From Stenotrophomonas maltophilia (GTDB taxonomy: Bacteria > Pseudomonadota > Gammaproteobacteria > Xanthomonadales > Xanthomonadaceae), in NCBI RefSeq assembly GCF_002799245.1, contig NZ_NEQV01000002.1, forward strand, positions 248,001 to 312,000: a DNA stretch of 64,000 nt, in the 5' to 3' direction. Shown piece after piece: positions 36,945-46,671 of the stretch (the first letter of the stretch is position 1; the number at the start of each line of letters is the position of its first letter). A model generated the notes under the pieces. That model made no database searches, was not told where the DNA came from, and saw nothing but the letters and a program-made list of their open reading frames with translations. Both the position numbers and the translations under genes were made by a program.

Positions 36945-37775
36945 ATGGAACGTATTGAACACCGCGCCTGTTCCGGTGGCTGGCAGGACGTCTACCGCCA
37001 TCGTTCGACCACGCTGGGCTGCGACATGCAGTTCGCCGTGTACCTGCCGCCGCAGGCGGAAACGCAGAAACTGCCGGTGCTGTACTGGTTGAGCGGCCTG
37101 ACCTGCACCGAGCAGAATTTCATCACCAAGGCCGGTGCACAACGCTATGCGGCCGAGCACGGCGTGATCATCGTCGCGCCTGACACGAGCCCGCGCGGTG
37201 ATGACGTGGCCGATGCCGAGGGCTACGACCTGGGCAAGGGGGCGGGGTTCTATCTCAACGCCACCCGTGCACCGTGGGCGAAGCACTACCGCATGCACGA
37301 CTATGTGGCGCAGGAACTGCCCGCGCTGATCGAAGCGAACTTCCCCGTCACCGGCGCGCGTGCCATCAGTGGCCATTCGATGGGCGGCCATGGTGCGCTG
37401 GTGATTGCATTGCGCAACCCGGGGCGCTACCGCAGTGTGTCGGCGTTCTCGCCGATCGTCGCGCCCAGCCACGTGCCGTGGGGGCAGAAGGCGTTCACCG
37501 CTTATCTGGGTGACAACCCGGCCGACTGGGCGCAGTGGGACGCGTGCGCGCTGCTGGCGGAGGCCAATGAACGGCTGCCGCTGCTGGTCGACCAGGGCGA
37601 GGCGGACGAGTTCCTGCAGACCCAGCTGCAGCCGCAGCGCCTGCAGGAAGCCTGCGCGGCCGCCGGCCATCCGCTGACCCTGCGCCTGCAGCCCGGCTAC
37701 GACCACAGCTACTACTTCATCGGCAGCTTCATCGGCGAGCACATCGCCCACCACGCCCGCGCCCTGCACGGCTGA
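36945..37775 (+). CDS. fghA: S-formylglutathione hydrolase
   Basis: The 276-residue alpha/beta hydrolase of the esterase D family completes formaldehyde oxidation by releasing formate and glutathione. The nucleophile is the Ser in GHSMGGHGAL. The acid and histidine are probably in LVDQGEADEF and PGYDHSYYF. GGGAGGAA lies just upstream of the ATG, which excludes the in-frame Met nine codons earlier. It follows frmA by 50 bases and is followed by a terminator-like hairpin that closes the operon. Confidence 0.96.
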   Translation: MERIEHRACSGGWQDVYRHRSTTLGCDMQFAVYLPPQAETQKLPVLYWLSGLTCTEQNFITKAGAQRYAAEHGVIIVAPDTSPRGDDVADAEGYDLGKGAGFYLNATRAPWAKHYRMHDYVAQELPALIEANFPVTGARAISGHSMGGHGALVIALRNPGRYRSVSAFSPIVAPSHVPWGQKAFTAYLGDNPADWAQWDACALLAEANERLPLLVDQGEADEFLQTQLQPQRLQEACAAAGHPLTLRLQPGYDHSYYFIGSFIGEHIAHHARALHG

Positions 37776-37784
37776 CACCCCCCG

Positions 37785-37861
37785 AAAAAGGGGACGGAGG
37801 GGATTAAGTCGCATTTGCCGCTGCGCCGAATGCGACTTAATCCCCTCCGTCCCCTTTTTTT
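37785..37861. repeat. Long perfect hairpin with A/T flanks, copy 2 of 3
   Basis: A5, a 26-bp perfect stem (37790-37815 with 37829-37854), a 13-base loop and T7. The outer 22 bases of each arm are identical to copies 1 and 3. The inner bases of the stem are CATT/AATG here, different from the others but still complementary. It closes the frm operon, 10 bases after the fghA stop. Confidence 0.92.
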
Positions 37862-37923
37862 ACGTGGCCGTGGCGCGGACGGGGCTATGGTGCGGGCGTA
37901 CGGCCTTGTGGATCGGGGGATGC

Positions 37924-39369
37924 ATGCCGGTAGTGCTGGCGCTGCTGTATGTGCTGTGCCATGGCCTGGTGCTGACCCTGTGGCCGGGCCCTGCCGGGGC
38001 GGGATCCTTCGTGTTCCTGACCGGTGCCCCGTTGCTGGCTGCGGCCGCATGCCTGTGGCGGGCGCGCCGCGACCGGGCGGCGCTGGGCTGGCGGGCCACC
38101 GCGGCGGCGCTGCTGCTGTGGGCCGGTGGCATGGCGTTCAACATGATCGATGCGCTGGGGGCCGGCCGCGCCGATGTCACCCCGCAGGTGAGCCTGTTCC
38201 TGTATGTGCTGTATGGCGTGCCGCTGGTGTTCATCCTCGCCCGGGCGCGCCGCGAGCGGCTCAGCATCAGCCTGATCGATGCGGGGATGGCAGCATTGCT
38301 GGGGGTGCTGTTCTTCGTACACGCGCAGTCGTTCGCCGCCCGCGTGGACATCGACGACCACGCCCTGTCCAACATGCAGCGCATGTTCGATATCCAGAAC
38401 CTGTGCATCGCCGGGTTCGCGGTGGTGCGCTGGCTGGTCGGTGACGTTGCGGAGCGACGCGCCTTCTTCCGCGCACTGGCGATCTATGCCGTGGCCTACC
38501 TGATGGTGGCGTACTACATCAACCACTACACCTCGGGGGATGCGTTCGGCGCCTACAACGACCTGCTGATCGATCTGCCGTTCCTGTTGCTTGCCCTGCT
38601 TGCGCTGGGCCACGCGCCCGCACCGGTGCGGGTGATGCACCCAAGGCTGGCGAGAACGGTGCAGGCGGCGGGGCCGATGATCCTGCCGCTGCTGCTGCTG
38701 GTGGTCGGCACGCTGGTGGTCGACCACGCCCGGCCGCTGGCGGTCACCGGTTTCGTGGTGGCCACGCTGGGCTTCGGCGTGCGCAGCATCCTGCTGCAGG
38801 TGGACCTGATGGAACGCCAGGCATCGCTGGACCAGCTGGCACGGCAGGATGGCCTGACCGGGGTGGCCAACCGCCGCGAGTTCGATGCACTGCTGTTGGC
38901 CGAGTGGAACCGTGCACGGCGCAGTGGTACCGAGCTGGGCCTGCTGCTGCTGGATATCGATCATTTCAAGGTCTTCAACGACCGCCACGGCCATCCCGCC
39001 GGTGACCGCTGCCTGCAGGCCGTGGCCGCAGTCCTGAAGACGAGTGCCGGCCGCGCCAGTGACAGCGTTGCGCGTTATGGCGGTGAGGAATTCGCGGTGA
39101 TCGTGCCTGGAAGCGCGCTGTCGGGCGTGCTGGCGCTGGCCGAGCGCCTGCGCGAGGCGGTGGAAGCGCTGCCGTTGCCGGAAGGATCGGTCAGCATCAG
39201 CATCGGCGTGGGCTACCTGCATCCACCGGCCCTGGCCAGCGCCGATCAGCTGCTGGCGGATGCCGATGCCGGCCTGTATGCCGCCAAGCGTGCTGGCCGC
39301 AACCAGGTGATCCTGCATGCCCATGTGCTGGACGACGAGGGCAGCGCGCACGGAAGGATGGATTGCTGA
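37924..39369 (+). CDS. Membrane-bound diguanylate cyclase (GGDEF)
   Basis: The 481-residue product has about eight hydrophobic spans in its first 310 residues, an unassigned membrane sensor region, and a C-terminal GGDEF domain. The active site is GGEEF (residues 386-390) and an RxxD inhibitory site (RASD) lies five residues before it, so product feedback is expected. It makes cyclic di-GMP. The ATG at 37924 follows GGGGGA closely. GTG or TTG codons further upstream are in frame, the first of them in the edge of the hairpin. No EAL domain is present. Confidence 0.92.
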   Translation: MPVVLALLYVLCHGLVLTLWPGPAGAGSFVFLTGAPLLAAAACLWRARRDRAALGWRATAAALLLWAGGMAFNMIDALGAGRADVTPQVSLFLYVLYGVPLVFILARARRERLSISLIDAGMAALLGVLFFVHAQSFAARVDIDDHALSNMQRMFDIQNLCIAGFAVVRWLVGDVAERRAFFRALAIYAVAYLMVAYYINHYTSGDAFGAYNDLLIDLPFLLLALLALGHAPAPVRVMHPRLARTVQAAGPMILPLLLLVVGTLVVDHARPLAVTGFVVATLGFGVRSILLQVDLMERQASLDQLARQDGLTGVANRREFDALLLAEWNRARRSGTELGLLLLDIDHFKVFNDRHGHPAGDRCLQAVAAVLKTSAGRASDSVARYGGEEFAVIVPGSALSGVLALAERLREAVEALPLPEGSVSISIGVGYLHPPALASADQLLADADAGLYAAKRAGRNQVILHAHVLDDEGSAHGRMDC

Positions 39370-39458
39370 GCGCGCCCCGCAGCGCCTGTTCGCCGTGGCC
39401 GAACTGGCGGCCGAAGGCGCGGTAGCCGGAAACAACCGGGAACGTGAGGCCCTGGGGG

Positions 39459-39905
39459 CTAGGGTCGTGGGTCGCGGGTTTCCACCAGCACCGGACAGGG
39501 CGCGTGATCGATGGTCCATTGCCCGATCGAAGGCTCGAACAGGCGTTCCAGCCGCGACAGGTGACGATGGCCGATGACGATCAGGTCGCATTTCAAGCGC
39601 CGTGCCTGTTCGCTGATCACTTCGCCGGGGTCGCCGGAGGGAATCTGTGCGATGGCATCGACGCCGCGTTCGCGCAGCTCAGCCAGGGCTTCGGCCAGCA
39701 CCGCCTCGGCCTGCGAGCGCTGCCGCGCGGCTTCCGGGTACTCGCGGCGGTCGGCCTCGCTGGCATCGGCGGCCAGCGCGAATTCGGGGTCGAGCACGCA
39801 CAGCAGGTGCAGGCGGCTGCGCGGGCCGGCGATGGCCGCGGCCAGGTCCAGCACGCGTGCGTGCTGGGGGCCGCCGTCCAGGGCGACCAGCAGGGTGTTG
39901 AACAT
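39459..39905 (-). CDS. Universal stress protein (UspA fold)
   Basis: The 148-residue product begins with MFNTLLVALDGG and ends with the typical HAPCPVLVET strand. The ATP-binding motif G-x2-G-x9-G-S/T is degraded: the loop reads IGHRHLSRLERLFEPSIGQW, without the second Gly. It is therefore more likely of the non-ATP-binding type. GGAGAC lies upstream of the ATG. It is divergent from a LysR gene. Confidence 0.85.
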   Translation of the reverse strand: MFNTLLVALDGGPQHARVLDLAAAIAGPRSRLHLLCVLDPEFALAADASEADRREYPEAARQRSQAEAVLAEALAELRERGVDAIAQIPSGDPGEVISEQARRLKCDLIVIGHRHLSRLERLFEPSIGQWTIDHAPCPVLVETRDPRP

Positions 39906-40061
39906 GGATGTCTCCTTGGCAGGCCGGGGATGGTCGCCGATGTCACCGCGCGCACCCATGCCGTGCGCGGCAGTCAATGGATGCGCCAGACGCAATCCAC
40001 ACGAACAGCAAGTGCCGTAGAGTCATCCGGATTGCTGAAGATTGTTCCATTGGAGACCGCC

Positions 40062-40979
40062 ATGCCCCTGCCGGACCTGAACCTGTTGCTGGCACTGGAC
40101 GTGCTGATCGATGAATGCAGCGTGGCCGCCGCCGCGCGGCGGATGAACCTGAGCGCGCCGGCGATGAGCCGCACCCTGGGCCGGATCCGTGTGGCACTGG
40201 GCGACCCGGTGCTGGTGCGGGCCGGCCGTGGACTGGCACCGACGCCACGCGCGCTGCAGCTGCGCGAGCAGGTGCGCGACGTCATTGAACAGGCCCACCG
40301 TGTTTTTCATGCCGGCCGCGAGATCGACGTGGCTACCCTGGAGCGCACCTTCAACGTGCGCGCCAACGATGTCTTCATTGGTGGCTTTGGCGGGCGCCTG
40401 CGCGAGATATTCCGCCAGCAGGCACCGCGTGCGGTGCTGCGTTTCGTGCCCGAAGGCGATACCGATGACGATGCGATGGCGCAGGGCCGGATCGATCTGT
40501 ACATCAGCACCGCCGGCAAGCACGCATCCGACACCAAGGTGCAGAACCTGTTCAGTACCTCGTTCATGGGCGCTGCGCGCGAGGACCATCCGTTGTTCGA
40601 TGGCGAGATCAGCGCAGAGCGCTTTGCCGCCTGCGACCACATCGCAGTGTCGCGCCGTGGCCTGCCACGCGGGCCGATCGATGATGATCTCGCCACGCTC
40701 GGCCTGCAACGCCGCGTGGCGCTGATCAGCCCAACCTTCCACGGTGCGATTTTCGCCGCGGCCGAATCGGACCTGATCCTGCCGCAGATGCCGAGCGTGA
40801 TGCTGGAGCGGATCGTCAGCATGCGCCTGCCCCTGCGCCTGTTCCCGCTGCCGATTCCGGTGCGCACGGCGGCGATCGTGCAGGCCTGGCATCCGCGGCT
40901 GGACAACGACGCTGCCCACCAGTGGCTGCGACGGTCGATCAAGACCATGTGCGAAAGCGTCGAGGACAGCCGTCGCTGA
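40062..40979 (+). CDS. LysR family regulator of the adjacent efflux operon
   Basis: The 305-residue product has a LysR winged helix (LNLLLALDVLIDECSVAAAARRMNL, SAPAMSRTLGRIRVALGDPVLV) and an effector domain of the NodD/LeuO-like kind (NVRANDVFIGGFG). TGGAGA precedes the ATG. It reads in the same direction as the following emrB-type gene with 152 bases between, so it may both respond to a drug-like ligand and control the efflux genes; that role is inferred from position. Confidence 0.9.
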   Translation: MPLPDLNLLLALDVLIDECSVAAAARRMNLSAPAMSRTLGRIRVALGDPVLVRAGRGLAPTPRALQLREQVRDVIEQAHRVFHAGREIDVATLERTFNVRANDVFIGGFGGRLREIFRQQAPRAVLRFVPEGDTDDDAMAQGRIDLYISTAGKHASDTKVQNLFSTSFMGAAREDHPLFDGEISAERFAACDHIAVSRRGLPRGPIDDDLATLGLQRRVALISPTFHGAIFAAAESDLILPQMPSVMLERIVSMRLPLRLFPLPIPVRTAAIVQAWHPRLDNDAAHQWLRRSIKTMCESVEDSRR

Positions 40980-41131
40980 GGTTCCGGGCGTGCGCCCGAC
41001 GCACGCCTGCGATGCCGGTCACGCCATTTTTTGGACGGTACCGGCTCCCTAGACTGCGCTCCCCGGAGTTTCACTGAGCGCATTCCAATGACCCCCAACA
41101 TGCCGTGCACTGCACGGATCGGTGCCCGGCG

Positions 41132-42661
41132 ATGAGTACGCCGGCCGCCACTGTCCCGAACGCCGCAGCGCCCCGTCCTGCCGCCGCCCCCGGGCTCGAC
41201 CGCCGCGTTCTGGTCGGCCTGTGTGGGGTGCTGCTGGCGGTGCTGGTATCGGGCTTCAACGAGAACATCACCAAGGTCGCCTTGGCCGACATCCGTGGCG
41301 CGATGGGTTTCAGCGTCGACGACGGCAGCTGGATCGTCGCCGTCTACAGCGCGATGTCGGTCAGCGCGATGGCCTTCGCGCCGTGGTGTGCCGCCACCTT
41401 CTCGCTGCGTCGTTTTGCGCTGGCGATGATCGGTGGCTTCATGGTGCTGGGCGTGCTCTGCCCGCTTGCCCCGAACCTGCAGGTGTTCCTGCTGCTGCGT
41501 GCGCTGCAGGGCCTGTGCGGCGGCGCGCTGCCGCCGCTGCTGATGAGCGTGGCGCTGCGCTTCCTGCCGCCGGGCATCAAGCTGTATGGACTGGCCGGCT
41601 ACGCGCTGACCGCGACCTTCGGCCCGAGCATGGGCACGCCGCTGGCCGCGTTCTGGGTCGAGCAGGTGGGCTGGCAGTGGGCGTTCTGGCAGATCGTGCC
41701 GTACTGCCTGGCAGCGATGGCGATGGTCAGCTGGGGCCTGCCGCAGGACCCGCTGCGGCTGGAACGCTTCGCCCAGTTCGATGGCGTCGGCCTGCTGCTG
41801 GGCCTGCCCGCGCTGGTGCTGCTGGTGCTGGGCCTGGTGCAGGGCCCGCGCCTGAACTGGTTCGACTCGCCGATGATCACGCTGATGATCGGTGGCGGTG
41901 CCGGGCTGATGGTGCTGTTCATGATCAATGAATGGTTCCACCCGCTGCCGTTCTTCAAGCTGCAGCTGCTGGCCAACCGCAACCTCAGCTACTCGCTGGT
42001 GACGCTGGGCGGCGTGTTGTTCGTGCTGCTGGCGGTGATCTCGATCCCCTCCGGTTTCCTGGCCAGCGTGCAGGGCTACCGGCCGCTGCAGACTGCACCG
42101 ATGTTGCTGTGGGTGGCATTGCCGCAGGTGATCGCGCTGCCTTTGGTGGCGACGCTGCTGAATATCCGCGCGGTGGACTGCCGCTGGGTGCAGGCCACCG
42201 GCCTGGCAATGCTCGCCCTGGCCTGCTGGCTGGGCTCGCACCTGGATGTGGCCTGGATCCGCGACAACTTCCTGTGGGTGCAGTTGCTGCAGGTGTTCGC
42301 CCAGCCGATGGCGGTGCTGCCGCTGCTGATGCTGGCGACCACCGGCCTGCCGCCGCAGGACGGCCCATTCGCCTCGGCGTGGTTCAACACGGTCAAGGGC
42401 TTTGCTGCGGTGCTTGCCAGCGGCGTGCTGGATGCCGTCGCCCAGGGCCGCCGTCATTTCCACTCCACCGTGCTGGTCGACCGCCTTGGCGAGCAACCGT
42501 GGCTGGCCGAGGGCCCGCAGCTGGGCGCGCGCCTGCATGCACAGGTGCAGGCACTGACCTCGGCCGACCTGTACTGGGTGGTCGCGCTGGTGGCGCTTGC
42601 CTTCATTCCCCTTGTTGCCTGGATGCCCACCCGCATCCATCCGCCACGTGCCGTGGCCTGA
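41132..42661 (+). CDS. MFS multidrug efflux transporter, EmrB/DHA2 type
   Basis: The 509-residue inner-membrane protein has about 14 hydrophobic spans. It shows the pattern GFNENITKVALADI in the first span and RALQGLCGGALPPLLMSVALRFLPP in the region of the proton-antiport motif. It would export hydrophobic toxic compounds using protons. The ATG at 41132 is preferred to a GTG nine codons upstream, though no strong Shine-Dalgarno is seen. It is the first gene of a three-gene pump operon and is followed after 21 bases by the adaptor. Confidence 0.92.
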   Translation: MSTPAATVPNAAAPRPAAAPGLDRRVLVGLCGVLLAVLVSGFNENITKVALADIRGAMGFSVDDGSWIVAVYSAMSVSAMAFAPWCAATFSLRRFALAMIGGFMVLGVLCPLAPNLQVFLLLRALQGLCGGALPPLLMSVALRFLPPGIKLYGLAGYALTATFGPSMGTPLAAFWVEQVGWQWAFWQIVPYCLAAMAMVSWGLPQDPLRLERFAQFDGVGLLLGLPALVLLVLGLVQGPRLNWFDSPMITLMIGGGAGLMVLFMINEWFHPLPFFKLQLLANRNLSYSLVTLGGVLFVLLAVISIPSGFLASVQGYRPLQTAPMLLWVALPQVIALPLVATLLNIRAVDCRWVQATGLAMLALACWLGSHLDVAWIRDNFLWVQLLQVFAQPMAVLPLLMLATTGLPPQDGPFASAWFNTVKGFAAVLASGVLDAVAQGRRHFHSTVLVDRLGEQPWLAEGPQLGARLHAQVQALTSADLYWVVALVALAFIPLVAWMPTRIHPPRAVA

Positions 42662-42682
42662 ACCTTTCGCAGGAATTCCCTC

Positions 42683-43765
42683 ATGACGATCAATCGAACC
42701 ACTCTCCACACCGGGCTGGGCCTGGGCGTGCTGGCGCTGGCCATCGGCGCCTGGCTGCTGCTGCGCGATGGCGGCCACCAGAGCACCAACAACGCGTATG
42801 TGGTGGCCGACTACACCCTGGTGGCGCCGAAGATTGCCGGCTTCGTCAGTGCCGTGGAGGTGGAGGACAACCAGCCGGTGAAGGCCGGCGACGTGCTCGC
42901 CCGCATCGACGACCGCGACTACCAGGTAGCCCTGCAGGCAGCCCGCGCCGACCTCGCCAATGCCCGTGCACAGCTGGCCAACGCGCAGGCCGCACTGGCC
43001 CAGCAGGGCTCGCTGATCGAGCAGGCCAGGGCCAGTGTCGATGTCAGCCGTTCCGAACTGACCCTGGCCAGCGCCGACCAGCAGCGTTACCGCGAACTGG
43101 CCCGCGACGGCGCCGGTACCGTGCAGAGCGCGCAGCAGGCGCAGTCGAAGCGGGCCGTGGCCAGTGCCCATCTGCAGCAGGGCCAGGCGGCGCTGTCGAC
43201 CGCACGCCAGCGCACCGGCATCCTGGCGGCCGGTGTGCAGGCCGCACAGGCGGCCGTGCAGCGAGCAGAAGCGGCACAGGCACGCGCCGAACTGGATCTG
43301 TCGCATACCGTGCTGCGCGCGCCGATCGACGGCATGGTTGGCCGCCGCGCGGTGCGCGTGGGTGCCTACCTGACCCCGGGGACGCCGGTGGCCGCGGTGG
43401 TGCCGCTGAAGCGCGCCTTCGTGGTCGCCAACTTCCAGGAAACGCAGATGACCCGCATGCAGGCCGGCCAGCCGGTCGAACTGAAGGTGGACGTGTTTCC
43501 GGGCAGGCCGCTGCGCGGGCACATCGACAGCATCGCGCCGGCCACCGGCGTTACCTTCGCAGCAGTCGCACCGGAGAACGCCACCGGCAACTTCACCAAG
43601 GTGGTGCAGCGGATTCCGGTGAAGATCGTGCTGGAGCCGGGCCAGCCGTTGCTGGACCAGCTGCGTGCCGGCATGTCGGTGGAAGCCAGCGTTGACCTGC
43701 GCAGCCGCGCGCGCGTGCAGAGCGTGCAGCACGGGCCGGGCCACAAGGCCGGGGAGGGCGCATGA
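42683..43765 (+). CDS. HlyD/EmrA-type membrane fusion protein
   Basis: The 360-residue adaptor has one N-terminal membrane anchor (residues 10-27), the biotinyl-lipoyl half motif APKIAGFVSAVEVEDNQPVK, a long alpha-helical hairpin rich in Ala and Gln, and the second lipoyl half (VLRAPIDGMVGRRAVRVG) followed by a beta-barrel domain. It links the EmrB-type pump to the outer-membrane channel across the periplasm. AGGAA precedes the ATG. Its stop overlaps the next start. Confidence 0.93.
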   Translation: MTINRTTLHTGLGLGVLALAIGAWLLLRDGGHQSTNNAYVVADYTLVAPKIAGFVSAVEVEDNQPVKAGDVLARIDDRDYQVALQAARADLANARAQLANAQAALAQQGSLIEQARASVDVSRSELTLASADQQRYRELARDGAGTVQSAQQAQSKRAVASAHLQQGQAALSTARQRTGILAAGVQAAQAAVQRAEAAQARAELDLSHTVLRAPIDGMVGRRAVRVGAYLTPGTPVAAVVPLKRAFVVANFQETQMTRMQAGQPVELKVDVFPGRPLRGHIDSIAPATGVTFAAVAPENATGNFTKVVQRIPVKIVLEPGQPLLDQLRAGMSVEASVDLRSRARVQSVQHGPGHKAGEGA

Positions 43766-45174
43766 GCGCCGTCAGCGTGTTGCGCACCGTCGTTGCGGCC
43801 GGCCTGTGCCTGGCCCTGGCCGCCTGCACGATGGGCCCGGACTTCGTACGCCCGCAGGCGGAACTGCCCAGCCACTGGCAGGGTGAGGTTGTCGCCGGCA
43901 ATGCCATCGATCAGGACGCCGCCTGGTGGGCGGGTTTCGACGATCCGCTGCTGGGGCAGTTGGCCGGCCAGGTGCTGGCGGCCAACCTGGATCTGCAGCT
44001 GGCGGCCAACCGCGTGCAGCAGAGCCGCGCTGCGCGTGGCATCTCCGCCGCCGACCGGTTGCCCGGCGTCAACGCGAGCGCCAGTGGCATGCGTGCGCGC
44101 AACAGCGAGGTGGGCCTGAACGATCCTTCCGGCAAAGGCGGCCGTGATGACTACGGGTTGTTCCAGGCCGGTATCGGTGTGGGCTGGGAACTGGATCTGT
44201 GGGGCCGCGTACGCCGCCAGGTGGAAGCTGCTGACGCACGCGTGCAGATGGCCGAGGAAGATGCGCACGCAGTGCGCATCGCGCTGCTGGCGGAAACCGC
44301 GCGTGACTACCTGCAGCTGCGTGCGACGCGACAACTGCTGGCGATCACCGGGGACAACCTCAGCATCGCCCACGACATCAAGCGGCTGACCGAAGCACGC
44401 CAGCGCCAGGGCGTGGCCAGCACGCTGCAGGTGTCCAGCGCGGCCGCGCAGGTGGCCTCGTTGCAGGCGCGCATCGCGCCGCTGCGGCATCGCGAATCCC
44501 AGCTGCGCAATGCGCTGGCGTTCCTGCTGGCACAGCCGCCGCAGGCGCTGGACGCGCAGCTGCAGGATGCACGCCGTGACTGGCCGGCGCTGCCGGCTGT
44601 GGCAGTGGGCCTGCCGAGCGGACTGGCCGAGCGCCGCCCGGACATCCGTCGTGCCGAAGCGGCATTGCACGCGGCAACGGCCGGCATCGGCGCGGCCAAG
44701 GCCAGTTTCCTGCCGCGCATCACCTTGAATGGCGACGCCGGCTTCCAGGCCAGGCAGCTCGATGACCTGGATGGCTGGAACGCGCACCGTTTCAGCATCG
44801 GGCCGTCGATCAGCGTGCCGATCTTCCAGGGCGGGCGGCTGAAGGCCAACCTCGCGCTGAGCAGGCTGCAGCAGCAACAGGCGTCACTGCAGTTCCGCCG
44901 TACGGTGCTGCAGGCCTGGCACGAAGTGGACGACGCCATTGATGGCTACAGTGCCGAGCAGCAGCGCAGCGTGCAGCTGCTCGTGGCGGTGGACGAGAGC
45001 GAGACCGCACTGGGGGCGGCGCGCCGGCAGTACCAGGCCGGTGTGGTCGACATGCTGGATGTGCTGACCGCCCAGCGCATCGCGCTGGACAACCAGGCCG
45101 CACTGGCCAACAGCCAGGCCATCGCCGCGATCGCACGGGTGGATCTGTACCGCGCGCTGGGCGGTGGCTGGTAG
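43762..45174 (+). CDS. Outer-membrane efflux lipoprotein, NodT family
   Basis: The 470-residue TolC-like protein has a lipobox at LALAACTMGPDF, so the mature N terminus is probably lipidated. Two outer-membrane efflux repeats follow, each with coiled-coil helices (for example QQQASLQFRRTVLQAWHEVD near the end). It forms the exit channel of the pump. The start overlaps the stop of the adaptor gene by 4 bases (ATGA), showing translational coupling. Confidence 0.94.
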   Translation: MSAVSVLRTVVAAGLCLALAACTMGPDFVRPQAELPSHWQGEVVAGNAIDQDAAWWAGFDDPLLGQLAGQVLAANLDLQLAANRVQQSRAARGISAADRLPGVNASASGMRARNSEVGLNDPSGKGGRDDYGLFQAGIGVGWELDLWGRVRRQVEAADARVQMAEEDAHAVRIALLAETARDYLQLRATRQLLAITGDNLSIAHDIKRLTEARQRQGVASTLQVSSAAAQVASLQARIAPLRHRESQLRNALAFLLAQPPQALDAQLQDARRDWPALPAVAVGLPSGLAERRPDIRRAEAALHAATAGIGAAKASFLPRITLNGDAGFQARQLDDLDGWNAHRFSIGPSISVPIFQGGRLKANLALSRLQQQQASLQFRRTVLQAWHEVDDAIDGYSAEQQRSVQLLVAVDESETALGAARRQYQAGVVDMLDVLTAQRIALDNQAALANSQAIAAIARVDLYRALGGGW

Positions 45175-45207
45175 TGCCGTGGTTGCCAACCAAGGTTGGC
45201 ATCTACC
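45172..45207. repeat. GTAG-type palindrome GTTGCCAACCAAGGTTGGCA
   Basis: The palindrome, bounded by TAGTGCC and TCTACC, begins at the stop codon of the outer-membrane efflux gene. It resembles in design the GTGCCGACC(A/T)(A/T)GGTCGGCAC palindromes at 3127 and 31727. Confidence 0.7.
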
Positions 45208-45218
45208 CGAGCGGGGCC

Positions 45219-45557
45219 TCAACGCACGTCGCGCAGTTCCCAGTGGTGGCCGGCCAGCAGGCGCAGGCGCTGCTTGAACACGTCACTGTCGATGCGGGTG
45301 GTGGCGACCAGGTTGATGCGCAGGTCCTTCTGCTCGCCGGTCACGGTGGCATCCGGATCGGTCACGCCCCACTGCGGCTCCACCGCGTCCGGGTCGGGCT
45401 GCTTGGCCTTCCAGCGCTCGAACAGCGTGCCGCTGCGCAGGGCGTCCTGCAGCTCTTCGGCGAAACCGGCGGCGCCCTGCGAATGGAAGGACAGGTCAGG
45501 GTCGTTGCCGCGGGCCTTGGACGGGTCGGGCAGGCTGATGTGGTACTGCGCAGGCAT
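45219..45557 (-). CDS. Conserved-looking hypothetical protein, 112 residues
   Basis: A small soluble protein beginning MPAQYHISLPDPSKARG, with no signal peptide, no cysteines and many charged residues. AAGGAGA precedes the ATG with good spacing, which supports the short form over a frame that would overlap degV. I do not recognise a family. The gene is 77 bases downstream of the DegV gene on the same strand. Confidence 0.75.
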   Translation of the reverse strand: MPAQYHISLPDPSKARGNDPDLSFHSQGAAGFAEELQDALRSGTLFERWKAKQPDPDAVEPQWGVTDPDATVTGEQKDLRINLVATTRIDSDVFKQRLRLLAGHHWELRDVR

Positions 45558-45634
45558 GGAGTTCTCCTTGAAGTGCGGCAAGGCTCGCACAGCCGCGGTG
45601 GAATCGATGTGCAGATTCCAGCCGTGGCCAGCGC

Positions 45635-46576
45635 TCATTCAAACCGATGCGGCCCATCGGCAAAGCCCACGGTGACCGCGCCCTTGCCGACGTTGACCAT
45701 GCCGGTCAGGCTCATCACCGATTCGTACACGGTCACGCCGTGGCCAGCGCAGGCCTCCTGCATCTGTGCATAGCCGGGCAGGGCGCGCAGTTCGTCCAGT
45801 TCGCCGCCGTAGCTGACGCACACCGTTGGCGTCATCAGGCCGGCGCGCACGCGCTGGCCGACCACCGCGAACAGCTTCTGCACGGCACTGTCGAATCCCT
45901 TGATCTTGGCCACCGGCCCGGTCTCGCCACGGTAACCGTGCAGCACCGGCTTGATGTCCAGTGCGCTGCCCAGCGCCGCGCTGAGCAGGCCGACACTGCG
46001 GTCACCCTTGTGCCGTGCGCGTGCGCGCATGTAGTACAGGTCGCGGGTGATCATGTAGCCGTGCACGTTGCCGGCCAGCTCTTCCAGCCGTTCGCGGATC
46101 TGCTGCACGCTGGCACCACTGCCACGCAGGCGAACCGCCTCCACCGCGGTCACCGCCTGGGCGGCGAACAGGTTCTGGGTATCGAGCACGCGCAGCGCGA
46201 ACGGTGAGTTGTAGCCCGCTGCCTGCCGCACCGGCTTGTAGTCGTTGAGGATGGCGAAGCTGGCCTGCAGCGCGTTGTCGTGGATCGGGCTGCGGGTCTT
46301 GGTGATGGTCATGCAGAACACGTGGTCGTAATCGATCACCAGCTGCTGCAGGAACAGGTCGCGGATCTGGTTGACGCTGAAGGGGATGGTCTCCGCTTCA
46401 GCGCCATGTTCGGCCACATGCGCATGCAGGAAGCTCAGGGTGGCCTGCTCATCGCGATGATCGGCCAGCACGGCTTCGCCGATCCGTACGGTGATCGGCA
46501 GCAGCACGATGTTGTGCTCGGCAATGAAGTCCTGCGGCAGGTCGCAGGCCGAGTCGACGACGATTCCGATGCGCAT
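45635..46576 (-). CDS. DegV family (fatty-acid-binding) protein
   Basis: The 313-residue product starts MRIGIVVDSACDLP and keeps the DegV landmarks: TITKTRSPIHDNA, which binds the ligand carboxylate in the family, RVLDTQNLFAAQ, and KPVLHGYRGETGPVAK. Family members bind a fatty acid; the FakB proteins of Firmicutes present it to a kinase. No FakA kinase is encoded in the window, so the role here is open. Confidence 0.9.
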   Translation of the reverse strand: MRIGIVVDSACDLPQDFIAEHNIVLLPITVRIGEAVLADHRDEQATLSFLHAHVAEHGAEAETIPFSVNQIRDLFLQQLVIDYDHVFCMTITKTRSPIHDNALQASFAILNDYKPVRQAAGYNSPFALRVLDTQNLFAAQAVTAVEAVRLRGSGASVQQIRERLEELAGNVHGYMITRDLYYMRARARHKGDRSVGLLSAALGSALDIKPVLHGYRGETGPVAKIKGFDSAVQKLFAVVGQRVRAGLMTPTVCVSYGGELDELRALPGYAQMQEACAGHGVTVYESVMSLTGMVNVGKGAVTVGFADGPHRFE

Positions 46577-46671
46577 CCGCGGCTCCCCCTCCAGGGCGGT
46601 TGTAGGTTCGGAAACGTGAAATCTATCTCAAAACCTGGCGTGGCGCGCGAGGAAAACGCGCCACGCCCTGT

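Noticed and set aside
40307..43744. A 1145-codon open frame on the minus strand opposite the LysR, emrB and emrA-type genes
   Set aside because: High GC content keeps antisense frames open. The translation is low-complexity, rich in His, Gln, Arg and Ala, with no domain, and the plus strand carries three clear genes with good starts and overlaps.
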